DNA of 64,000 nt from Clostridium beijerinckii (lineage in GTDB: Bacteria; Bacillota; Clostridia; Clostridiales; Clostridiaceae), in the NCBI GenBank assembly GCA_003129525.1, contig CP029329.1, forward strand, positions 4,028,001 to 4,092,000. Direction: 5' to 3'. The position numbers and the translations under genes were made by a program. Positions 54,624 through 62,949 of the stretch are shown here, one piece after another. The notes beneath the pieces were generated by a model. It was not told the DNA's origin. It saw only the letters and a program-made list of their open reading frames with translations, and did no database searches. Each line of letters starts with the position of its first letter. Within the stretch, counting starts at the first letter, position 1.

Positions 54624-56639
54624 TTACCTTAAAACATCACTTTCAATATAATTTAAATTTTTTCTAAGTTCAGATGCTATATTCCAAGTAATATCCCCAT
54701 TTTCAAATAATGATTGTATAATATTTCTTTCTAATTGCATTGCCTTAATCTCGACTTTCTTCTTTTCATATTTATTGATTTTTTCGAGCATTGGCTTGCT
54801 AGATATCAAATATACGCCTTGATAATATAAAATTATTTCCTTAAGTGTTTCTTCATTCTCAGGTGTAATATTAGATTTAACATATTCGATTATGTATTCT
54901 GAATTAATGGCATGAAGTTCTTTCATTGCTATAGCCTTTAAATGTTGCTTACTTCTCTTCTGATTTTCCATTCCTCTTAATATATATTTAAATTTCTTTA
55001 TATTAAGAATTAATATAGAAATCCTTACTAAAGCTTCTTTAACCGTAAATGAAAAATTTTCTACAGATGAAATTAATTTAATTTTCTTTTTAGTTATTTC
55101 TTCATAAGCATATGCAGTTGATTCATCTATCTTTTCTTCTTGTAATAATTTTTTAGTATTTTCAATTTCCTTTTTATAACATAAAATCATCCATTTCTTT
55201 TCTTCCTTATTACTTCTATTCCAGTTTTTATAATAGGAATTTCCACTTTTCAATTGATTAATACGATATCTATATTCATTTATGGTCATATGAATATATT
55301 TTTTATTGTCAGTTTCTAATTTTAGTTTATTTATAGTATTAATCCAGACCTTTATTTGTGCCTTATTCAAAGCCTCTAAATGGTTTACTTCTTCAGAAGC
55401 ATCCTTTTTAGCAAATAGAGGTAATATAAAAGTTGCAATAAGAAGAGTAGTTAAAATTACTCCAACAGCTAAAAATAAGATAAGTGTTCTTTCCGGAAAT
55501 TCTTGCCCATTTTCTAATGTTAAAGGAATTGAAAGAACTGTAGCTAATGTAACTGCCCCTCTTACACCTGAAAGCGAAGTTAAAAATGCAGTATGAAACT
55601 TGCGCTTATCTTCTCCATCAGAATCTTCCCCTCCAAATTTATACATAAAGAGAACCCATAAAAACCTAATTACAAGTAAGGCTACTGTTATTAATAAAAC
55701 ATCTATAATTGCTCCCATTGTATTTATTGAAGTTTCATAAAAAGCAGTTTTAATTATATTAGGTAATTGCAATCCAACTATTATAAATATAAATCCATTT
55801 AGAACGTATGTTATAATTGACCATGTATTTGCTGATACCACGTTTAATTTTGCATTTTTAGATTTTAATCTTTTCAATGATAATGAATATACCATTCCAG
55901 CTACAACCACAGCTAGTATGCCTGAAACCTTAAAAACTTCTTCCGATATAATATATATTATAAATGGAGTCAAAATTTGAAGTAACATTTCCACTGTAGT
56001 GTCTTCCATTCCAAGATTTATTATCCAAAGCTCAAAGTTAATTAGAATGTGCTCTAACACTAATCCAGCAATAATTCCTCCAATAGAAACCATTACAAAA
56101 TTTGTAGTTACATTAAACAATGAAAATGTTCCAGTTAATGCTGCTGCCAAGGCAAATTTAAAAGATACAAGACCTGATGCATCATTCATAAGACCTTCAC
56201 CTTCTATAAGGTGCATTATCTTCTTAGGAAGAGAAACTTTTTTTGAAAGTGCACTAACTGCTACATAGTCAGTTGGTGATAAAGCTGCTGCAAGTGCAAA
56301 CGCTGCTGGTAATGAAATAGATGGTATTAACTTATTTATAAGCAATCCAACCAATAGTACTGTTACGGCAACTAAAGCTAATGCCATTAGAAGTATATCT
56401 TTTCTCTGCTTCCACAATGATCTTTTATCTGCTTTTTTTCCATCACAGAAAAGAAGCGGAGCAATAAACATCACTAAAAATGTATGTGGATCAAGATCAA
56501 TTTTAAATTCCGAATATATTATTGCAATTAATGCTCCCATTACAATTTGAACAATTGGTATCGATAAGGACGGTATAAACCTACTTATTATATTTGAAAC
56601 TAAAATACATATTAATAGTATTATAATATACGTAAACAT
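54624..56639 (-). CDS. CPA1-type Na+/H+ antiporter (NhaP-like)
   Basis: ATG 56639 follows AAAGGAGG; the upstream ATG is inside a non-coding leader. The 671-residue protein has 12 or so helices in residues 1-400, with A-L-S-P-T-D-Y-V-A-V (the D-P/D-Y ion site region) and E-G-E-G-L-M-N-D-A-S-G-L-V. A long cytosolic tail of about 260 residues is rich in Lys/Glu and may be coiled coil. CPA1 antiporters exchange Na+ or K+ for H+. The tail is longer than in short NhaP and could regulate activity. No operon partner. Confidence 0.9.
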   Translation of the reverse strand: MFTYIIILLICILVSNIISRFIPSLSIPIVQIVMGALIAIIYSEFKIDLDPHTFLVMFIAPLLFCDGKKADKRSLWKQRKDILLMALALVAVTVLLVGLLINKLIPSISLPAAFALAAALSPTDYVAVSALSKKVSLPKKIMHLIEGEGLMNDASGLVSFKFALAAALTGTFSLFNVTTNFVMVSIGGIIAGLVLEHILINFELWIINLGMEDTTVEMLLQILTPFIIYIISEEVFKVSGILAVVVAGMVYSLSLKRLKSKNAKLNVVSANTWSIITYVLNGFIFIIVGLQLPNIIKTAFYETSINTMGAIIDVLLITVALLVIRFLWVLFMYKFGGEDSDGEDKRKFHTAFLTSLSGVRGAVTLATVLSIPLTLENGQEFPERTLILFLAVGVILTTLLIATFILPLFAKKDASEEVNHLEALNKAQIKVWINTINKLKLETDNKKYIHMTINEYRYRINQLKSGNSYYKNWNRSNKEEKKWMILCYKKEIENTKKLLQEEKIDESTAYAYEEITKKKIKLISSVENFSFTVKEALVRISILILNIKKFKYILRGMENQKRSKQHLKAIAMKELHAINSEYIIEYVKSNITPENEETLKEIILYYQGVYLISSKPMLEKINKYEKKKVEIKAMQLERNIIQSLFENGDITWNIASELRKNLNYIESDVLR

Positions 56640-56751
56640 ATCTATACCTCCTTTCTTATAAGTCTTATTATTAGATTTAAACACTATGCTTCTATTATAA
56701 CATACTGTTTAGATATGATATTAAAATAATATTTTATTAACTAAAAAGATT

Positions 56752-56783
56752 AGGTAGATTAACCCTTTAAGGCTAATCTACCT
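56752..56783 (-). terminator. Terminator of the polysaccharide deacetylase gene
   Basis: AGGTAGATTA and TAATCTACCT are exact complements with a 12-base loop. On the minus strand they are followed by a T-rich tail. It lies 80 bp downstream of the deacetylase stop. Confidence 0.75.
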
Positions 56784-56864
56784 CTAAAAATCATTATTCC
56801 CAACCGCTATTATAATATACCTTATCCACTCCTCTAGTTTAATGCAATAAACTAACTAAATTTG

Positions 56865-57884
56865 TTAATTAGGAAGATCATCTAAACTTTTAAATTCATA
56901 CCCTTGATTCTTCCATTCCTTAATCAAGCTGTTCAAAATAGTAGCATTAGTTTTAGACACAGCATGAAGTAAGCAAATGGTACCATTATTAGTATTTTTC
57001 AAAAGTTTCATTTTAGATGATTCAGGATCAGGTTGGTTATCAACATTATAATCTTGATAAGCAAGACTGAAAAATATAGATTTGTAACCAAGTTTCTGAG
57101 TATAGTAAAGTGATAATTCACTAAAAGTCCCCTCTGGGGGTCTAAAATATTTTGACATTTTACAACCTGAAATGCTATTTATTGCATCTTCTACTCCCGT
57201 AATTTCAGCATTAAAAGCAGCTTCATCTGTAAATGTAGGCATAGATTTATGTTGTACAGAATGGTTACCTATTATATGCCCCTCATTACTCATTCTCTTT
57301 AATAACTCAGTATTTGGAACGCCATTAAAACTACCTGTTACGAAAGGTTTAGTTACAAAAAATGTTGCCTGTACTTTATTTGCCTTTAGAGTATCTAAAA
57401 TACTAGCAGTGTAGCCATTTTCATAACCTTCATCAAAAGTAAGATAAATAATTTTTCTAGAAGTATCTCCAAAACCATACCCTTTGTATTTTGATAAAAG
57501 ATCAGCACTATCTCTTGATGAATATAACCATGACCATGCTATAGATTTAGTGCTAAGTGATGAAGTATTAGTAAAAAGTTCCGGTGGTTCAGTAGTATAT
57601 TTTGTTATGGTTCCAGACTCTTTTGAAGAATTAGAATTTAGCGTAGAATCAGACTCTGGTTTGGTAGCGGATTCTGATACATAAGTATCATCTGGTTTAG
57701 ATTCAACCTTTGTTTTAGAATCATATTTTTTCTTGTCTTCGCTACTTTCATTAGTTTGAGAATTAATTATATCTTTATTTTGTGAATCAATTGCATTCAT
57801 ATTATTTTCATTTTGTTTTGCTCCTCCACAACCTGACAAAAGTAAAGCCAGCGCTATAAATAAAGCTAAATTCTTTTTAAACAT
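56865..57884 (-). CDS. PdaA-like polysaccharide/peptidoglycan deacetylase lipoprotein
   Basis: ATG 57884 follows GGAGGG; the upstream ATG lies before that site. The 339-residue precursor has a lipobox (A-L-L-L-S-G-C-G-G), so it should be anchored on the outer membrane face as a lipoprotein. A Ser/Lys/Glu linker of about 110 residues follows, then a NodB domain: Y-L-T-F-D-E-G-Y-E-N-G, I-I-G-N-H-S-V-Q-H-K and Y-F-R-P-P-E-G-T-F. The order matches PdaA-type enzymes that deacetylate muramic acid for delta-lactam formation in spore cortex. Asp-to-Glu in the D-x-G-Y motif is typical for that subgroup. Substrate is inferred. Confidence 0.88.
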   Translation of the reverse strand: MFKKNLALFIALALLLSGCGGAKQNENNMNAIDSQNKDIINSQTNESSEDKKKYDSKTKVESKPDDTYVSESATKPESDSTLNSNSSKESGTITKYTTEPPELFTNTSSLSTKSIAWSWLYSSRDSADLLSKYKGYGFGDTSRKIIYLTFDEGYENGYTASILDTLKANKVQATFFVTKPFVTGSFNGVPNTELLKRMSNEGHIIGNHSVQHKSMPTFTDEAAFNAEITGVEDAINSISGCKMSKYFRPPEGTFSELSLYYTQKLGYKSIFFSLAYQDYNVDNQPDPESSKMKLLKNTNNGTICLLHAVSKTNATILNSLIKEWKNQGYEFKSLDDLPN

Positions 57885-58278
57885 TTTTATCCCTCCAAAC
57901 GCGTAAGGCATATTAATTCGTATTTTTTATCTAAAATGATTTTTGCTATAGCTAGCACACTTAGGTATATGAATCAAAATTACAGGCTAAAGATACGCAA
58001 ATATACAGTCTTAATGTTATATTATCTTTTAATGTACCTTAGCTTGTCCTTCATAATATAATTACATAATAATGGCTGGAGTAGTTATTAAATGCCTTAT
58101 ATTTCAATACTTATTAACACTAATATACTTATATTATACAACATTTTGTTACTATTTTTTTATAATTTCTTACGTTTTTATGTTTATTCTACATGATTTT
58201 AATTTAAAAACTCTTAACTTAAGATTTAATAAAAAAGCCATAAATTATTATTTTTATTTGTCTTCTTTAATAAAAAAT

Positions 58279-58312
58279 GAGGTAAATTAAACATTAACGT
58301 CTAACTTACCTC
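58279..58312 (-). terminator. Terminator of the small gene at 58322
   Basis: GAGGTAA and TTACCTC pair around a 20-base loop with an extra TTA/TAA step. T6 follows on the minus strand. Confidence 0.65.
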
Positions 58313-58321
58313 TAAAAATAA

Positions 58322-58498
58322 TTATTGAGCTTGCAAAAATCTTTCATAGCTTTCTATTTTATCCTCTCTATTATTATTTTTTAACCATATATTATAATCC
58401 GAAATATTTTCTTCTAACTTTTTTATATTTATTATCCTACCATTTACTCTATTTCTTTCTACATACATATTAATCTTAATTAAATTACCCATTCTCAT
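58322..58498 (-). CDS. Small hypothetical protein (58 aa)
   Basis: ATG 58498 directly follows AGGAGGTA. The 58-residue product starts M-R-M-G-N-L-I-K-I-N-M-Y and is basic and helical, ending Y-E-R-F-L-Q-A-Q. A terminator follows within 10 bp. The strong site and terminator make it a likely real gene. No motif recognised. Confidence 0.65.
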   Translation of the reverse strand: MRMGNLIKINMYVERNRVNGRIINIKKLEENISDYNIWLKNNNREDKIESYERFLQAQ

Positions 58499-58671
58499 TA
58501 CCTCCTGTATAGAATTATAACTCTATTAAATTTCGATTTCTTATCTTAAATATATATTATCATATTATTACCAAATAATCCATACTATTTGATAATAATT
58601 ATTGAATATTTTCAAAAAGATAAGCTACATATTTGCTGTACTGACTTTTAATCATGTTAATACTATTAAAA

Positions 58672-58703
58672 GGGGCTACCTCAATATATTTTGAGATAAC
58701 CCC
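58672..58703. terminator. Terminator-like hairpin
   Basis: GGGG, TA, CTCA pair with TGAG, TA, CCCC with mismatches, flanked by AAAA and TTTTTT. It lies between the DUF1540 gene (58841) and the small gene (58498). The surrounding 58499-58840 has no other feature. Confidence 0.65.
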
Positions 58704-58840
58704 TAATTTTTTATAGGTGTAAATTTTAATAATATACTTATTATTTATAGATAAACATATGCTAAGTTTTACTTCTTAATCTTAACAATGCTATATATGA
58801 CCTAAGAATTTTTAATGTATAAGTGTAATTTATACGTTGT

Positions 58841-59167
58841 TTATCTGTATCTTTTTAAATTAAAACTAGAACATTTAGTTTGAGTATAAGTTTGAGATCT
58901 TAATCCTGAAACATTTATAGATTGTAGATTACAAAGTCTATTAGAATTATAAGTACAGATTTCAACTTCACAAGTAAGAGAATTACATTGGCTATCAGAA
59001 TTTGCATTATTAAATAGACCTCGATATAAAGCTCTATTAGAAAATGAATTACAGCAAGTTTCACTTTCACGTGACACATTTAGAATACCAACCTCAACTG
59101 TACTAGAATAACAAATCCCACTTTTATTGTGCGCACAATTATTTGCATCACAATTAATTTGTTGCAT
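58841..59167 (-). CDS. Protein with two DUF1540 modules
   Basis: ATG 59167 (M-Q-Q-I-N-C) is the start, eight bases after AAGGAG; the open frame has a GTG three codons earlier. The 108-residue protein repeats a Cys pattern twice: C-x4-C-x3-N/H-x-S-G-I-C then E-T-C-C-x-S-F, and again C-E-V-E-I-C-x-Y-N-S-N-R-L-C then T-K-C-S-S-F. This is the DUF1540 family, probably metal-binding and associated with sporulating Firmicutes. Function unknown. Confidence 0.85.
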   Translation of the reverse strand: MQQINCDANNCAHNKSGICYSSTVEVGILNVSRESETCCNSFSNRALYRGLFNNANSDSQCNSLTCEVEICTYNSNRLCNLQSINVSGLRSQTYTQTKCSSFNLKRYR

Positions 59168-59433
59168 AAAAAACACTCCTTTAAATTATTTATAAATTGC
59201 TTATAAATTACTTTTCCTAAAATTATTTTTGTATTTACAGGTATAATAACCTAACAATATTATTACCTTTTTAATCCGCAATTATTATTAATATTATTAT
59301 ATGCTAAACAAATTCTTGAACATTTTGAAATATATAATCCTTTATGTAATATATATTAGAAATTTCAATATATTGACGACAGTAATATATTTAGGTAATT
59401 GAAGTATACGTGTAATGAATTGAAATTAATAAA

Positions 59434-59472
59434 AAAATATCGCAAATTCATCTCTAAATAATGCGATATTTT
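59434..59472 (-). terminator. Terminator of the flavodoxin gene
   Basis: AAAATATCGCA and TGCGATATTTT are exact complements across a 17-base loop, 40 bp downstream of the flavodoxin stop. The 59176-59433 gap shows nothing else clear. Confidence 0.8.
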
Positions 59473-59512
59473 AATCTATTATTATTTTTACTAATTCATA
59501 ATCCTATAAACA

Positions 59513-60040
59513 TTATGAATTGACATAAGTTATTATTCTCTCTATATTCTTCTTCATTGTAAAATCCACTGGTTTGTCATATATAGCAAGCATGCCTATT
59601 TCATCGTTTGTTAATTCTTCTTTCTTTTTGTTTTTTATTTTCCATTTTAATAATAACATAAGAATTTTATCAAAAGGATTCAACTTATTATAATTAAAGC
59701 CACCCCGTAAATAAAAGAACTTAATATGCTCTTGCTGCTCCTTAGTAAAATTTTTATTTCTAATTTCATTTACTACATCTTCTCTTGATGGTGACGCTCC
59801 TGTTGCAAAAACCACTACCTTTTTATCTTTTAGTTTATTAATGTTTTGTGTTATTAACTTTACTCCATTGATGCCTACCGCATACAAACTACCACCATAA
59901 ATTATGGTATCATATTCAATCAACTTATTGATAGTTACTTTTGATACCTCAAAAATATCTGCTGGCAAATCTTCTGCAATCCATTTGGCATATTTCTTTG
60001 TAAAACCTGTCTTTGACTTGTAAATTACTATGGTTTTCAT
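59513..60040 (-). CDS. Flavodoxin-domain protein
   Basis: The 175-residue protein begins I-V-I-Y-K-S-K-T-G-F-T-K-K-Y, the FMN phosphate loop of flavodoxins (S-K-T-G-x-T). It has Y-D-T-I-I-Y-G-G-S-L-Y and F-A-T-G-A-S-P for FMN ring binding. The C-terminal part is longer than in minimal flavodoxins and basic, like HemG-type or other flavodoxin-fold oxidoreductases. The redox partner is unknown; neighbours do not help. Confidence 0.88.
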   Translation of the reverse strand: MKTIVIYKSKTGFTKKYAKWIAEDLPADIFEVSKVTINKLIEYDTIIYGGSLYAVGINGVKLITQNINKLKDKKVVVFATGASPSREDVVNEIRNKNFTKEQQEHIKFFYLRGGFNYNKLNPFDKILMLLLKWKIKNKKKEELTNDEIGMLAIYDKPVDFTMKKNIERIITYVNS

Positions 60041-60085
60041 TATTTACACCACCTAATAACTCAATGCACAAAAATACTTATACAA

Positions 60086-62416
60086 TTATGATATTGAATA
60101 TATATCAGAAAATTCAACATTTATCCTTTCAATTTTACTGTTTATAGCCTTGCTTTCCGGAATAACCTTCGGATTTTCTATAGTAATTGCAGGAAGTTCT
60201 ATTTTAAATATACTTCCTTCATCTGGTTTACTTTCTGCACTTATTTTTCCACCATGAAGTTCAACTATTGATTTTACTAAGGATAATCCAATACCACTTC
60301 CTTCAGCATTACGTGAAAGAGACTTATCTATTTGATGAAATCTTTTAAAAATATTATCCAAGTACTTCTTTTCCATTCCTATACCAGTATCCTTTATTAA
60401 TATTTCAACAGTATCCCCTTTATCAAGTATATTTATAAATATGCTTCCATTTCTATTTGTAAACTTAACTGCATTAGAAATAATATTTAGAATAATCCGT
60501 TCTATCTTATCAGGATCACAGGCTATAATTTTTTCCTCTGTATTTGTATCAAAAACAATATTCAATCCTTTTTCCTCAATGTAATCTGATACTGATTCAA
60601 CAATATCTTCAGTAATATTAACTATATTTTCATTTGATAAATTTAATTTTAGAAATCCAGATTCTATTTTTGATATATCTATTATATTGTTAATAATCTT
60701 TGTGAACCTGTAACAATTTTGTTTAATGATATTAATACCTTTAGAAACCTTTTTGCTATTAGCTTCGAAGGAATCATTTTTTAAATAAAACTCCATTAAT
60801 TGGTTTGTGCTGAAAATTACATTTAAAGGAGTTTTAAGTTCATGTGATATATTTGAAAACATTTGGTCCTGTATTTTAAGAGTTTCTTCCATTCTATTTT
60901 GTGCTTTTATCTCTTCAGTTATATCTATTTCAATAAAAATCACTTCAATAACCTTATTGTTTAATCCAAACATAGGTTGGCACATTATTTTTAAAAATTT
61001 TTCTTCACCTGCATCAATGTATTTTTTATAATAGAAGCACGACTTTGATTTTTTTTCTATTGATTCTTGAAGATTAATTTCTAATTTAGTCCTTTGGTGC
61101 TTATTGTATTTAAATATATCGAATACATTTTTTCCCATAATAGATGACGACTCTATCTCTGGATTAATTTTCTTTAATCTGTTGCAATATTTATTGTTGA
61201 TATATTTGATATTTAAATCGGGATAGGAAGCAATTGCACATCCCAACTCTAAATTTTCTATTAATGTATCTAATGCTTTATATTGAGTTTTTAAGAATTC
61301 ATCTTCCTGATTTTTTATCTTTTCAGTCATATCACGATAAATCATTACTCCTCCAATAAAATTCCCTGCTGTATCATATGTTGGAGTACCTGTTACAGCT
61401 GTATAAGTAGTGGTATTTTTAATCTTTGCAATTAATATATATCTAGAAATTTTTTCACCTCTTATTACCCTTTGCACAGGTAGATTTTCATAAGAAATTA
61501 AATCTCCATTCATATCAAAATATTCTGCTTGTTTTAAAGCAGTGTGATCATTTTTTATTGTTATAATATCGTATAAAAGGTTAGGTTTAGCTATTTTATT
61601 TATCAAAGTATAGTCACCATTTTTATCAATAAACACCAGTTGGTCAGAGATATTTTCAGCGATGGCTTCCAACTGCTGTTTCTGCTTTTTAATAATTTCA
61701 ACTCGCTCATTTAAAAGCTTTCTATTTATAACTTTTTCTGTTACATCCAATATCCTATTAATTATATATTTTAAATTTCCTTCTACAAACATTGGTACAA
61801 TAGATATATTCCAATAAGTAGTTCCACTCTCACAACAATCTTGTTCAAATTCTTCTACATAATACGGTTTACCTGTAGTTATGACAGAATTTAATTTTTT
61901 TTCTGCCTCACTACCTCTATATTTAGATGTTATTATGTCATGTTTTTTACCAATACAATTGTCAATTCTATTATAAGGCTCATCAAAAAAATTGATATAG
62001 TTATCGTTTACATCAAGTATAATTAAATCAGGAACACTAATGATTGAAATCCCTGTTTTGCGGTCTGTATACAGTTGCTTAACGAAATCGAATCTTTCTT
62101 TAATACTCGAGTTTTTATTCTTTTCAATAAAGTAAATATTTTCATTATTGTGTTTTAAACGTTCACAAGATATAGTAACTTCTATTGGTTCATATTCCTT
62201 AGTAAACATAAAACAAGTATATTCATATTCAATATTTTCAAGGTATATTTGAGACTCAATTTTCAACATGCAACTTATTTCTGTAAGTGATTTTCCAATT
62301 AATTCACTATTAGAATAGCCAATAAGATTTATAAAATGGTTATCAATTTCAGTAACGATATTATTTTTACTACATAAAAATGATTTTTCATCAGACTTTT
62401 TTAAAATGCATTCCAT
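60086..62416 (-). CDS. Orphan multi-PAS sensor histidine kinase
   Basis: ATG 62416 lies behind a G7-containing ribosome site (GGGGGGGTAG). The 776-residue protein has several PAS-like modules (roughly residues 10-105, 120-230, 250-370 and 385-505) and no clear membrane segment. A HisKA domain with phospho-His525 (I-S-H-E-L-K-T-P) and a HATPase domain (N-A-V-K-F-T, D-T-G-I-G-M, G-S-G-I-G-L-S) follow. No response regulator is adjacent, so it may feed Spo0A or a distant partner, as orphan clostridial kinases do. The PAS array suggests cytosolic ligand or redox sensing. Confidence 0.92.
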   Translation of the reverse strand: MECILKKSDEKSFLCSKNNIVTEIDNHFINLIGYSNSELIGKSLTEISCMLKIESQIYLENIEYEYTCFMFTKEYEPIEVTISCERLKHNNENIYFIEKNKNSSIKERFDFVKQLYTDRKTGISIISVPDLIILDVNDNYINFFDEPYNRIDNCIGKKHDIITSKYRGSEAEKKLNSVITTGKPYYVEEFEQDCCESGTTYWNISIVPMFVEGNLKYIINRILDVTEKVINRKLLNERVEIIKKQKQQLEAIAENISDQLVFIDKNGDYTLINKIAKPNLLYDIITIKNDHTALKQAEYFDMNGDLISYENLPVQRVIRGEKISRYILIAKIKNTTTYTAVTGTPTYDTAGNFIGGVMIYRDMTEKIKNQEDEFLKTQYKALDTLIENLELGCAIASYPDLNIKYINNKYCNRLKKINPEIESSSIMGKNVFDIFKYNKHQRTKLEINLQESIEKKSKSCFYYKKYIDAGEEKFLKIMCQPMFGLNNKVIEVIFIEIDITEEIKAQNRMEETLKIQDQMFSNISHELKTPLNVIFSTNQLMEFYLKNDSFEANSKKVSKGINIIKQNCYRFTKIINNIIDISKIESGFLKLNLSNENIVNITEDIVESVSDYIEEKGLNIVFDTNTEEKIIACDPDKIERIILNIISNAVKFTNRNGSIFINILDKGDTVEILIKDTGIGMEKKYLDNIFKRFHQIDKSLSRNAEGSGIGLSLVKSIVELHGGKISAESKPDEGSIFKIELPAITIENPKVIPESKAINSKIERINVEFSDIYSIS

Positions 62417-62486
62417 ATCACTACCCCCCCTATTTTTCACCAATATATATTATAACTAGATAATTCATAATCTAATTTTACAATAA

Positions 62487-62523
62487 AATAGATTATATGT
62501 TAACCGCTTACATATAATCTATT
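62487..62523. promoter_or_regulatory. 14-bp perfect dyad between histidine kinase and CsoR
   Basis: AATAGATTATATGT and ACATATAATCTATT are exact complements with a 9-base loop, upstream of both divergent genes. It could be an operator or a hairpin; there is no T-run. Confidence 0.45.
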
Positions 62524-62586
62524 CTATCAATCGTATTTCATTTTTTTACAATTTATTCTAAAAATATCATTATAGCGACAATATCA

Positions 62587-62639
62587 TTGACAAAATATTT
62601 TTATCACAGTAGAATATACCCATACCCCCATGGGTATAT
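62587..62639 (+). promoter_or_regulatory. csoR promoter and CsoR operator
   Basis: TTGACA (62587-62592), 17-base spacer, TAGAAT (62610-62615). Overlapping the -10, ATATACCCAT-ACCCCC-ATGGGTATAT (62614-62639) is a perfect 10-6-10 dyad with the G/C-rich centre typical of CsoR-family operators. Confidence 0.85.
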
Positions 62640-62665
62640 TCAAAATTATTTAGGAGGACAAAAAT

Positions 62666-62941
62666 ATGCGTCAATGTATGGACATTCCAAAGGTTCAAAC
62701 AAGAATAAAAAAAATTGAAGGTCAACTTAGAGCAATTTCAGAAATGGTAGATAAAGATATTCCTTGTGAAGATATTTTAATACAAATTAATGCAGCGAAA
62801 AGTGCATTACATAAAGTTGGGCAAGTCGTGTTAGAAGGTCATTTACAACACTGCGTTCGAGACGGTATAGAACATGGTGATGCTGACAAAACAATTGCCG
62901 AATTTAGTAAAGCTGTAGAACATTTTTCAAGAATGAGTTAG
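62666..62941 (+). CDS. csoR: CsoR-type metal-sensing repressor
   Basis: The 91-residue all-helical DUF156 protein carries the C-H-C copper(I) fingerprint at C34, H59 and C63 (D-I-P-C-E-D, E-G-H-L-Q-H-C). It also has R-I-K-K-I-E-G-Q-L-R in the first DNA-contact helix. Cu(I) binding releases it from a GC-rich dyad, which is visible just upstream. The adjoining P-type ATPase gene is presumably its regulon. CstR and RcnR relatives lack this exact trio, so copper is the best guess. ATG 62666 follows AGGAGG. Confidence 0.93.
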   Translation: MRQCMDIPKVQTRIKKIEGQLRAISEMVDKDIPCEDILIQINAAKSALHKVGQVVLEGHLQHCVRDGIEHGDADKTIAEFSKAVEHFSRMS

Positions 62942-62949
62942 GTGGTGGA

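Noticed and set aside
58072..58290. 72-codon plus-strand hydrophobic frame
   Set aside because: No ribosome site, composition of random AT-rich DNA (Tyr/Phe/Ile), and overlap with the terminator at 58279-58312.
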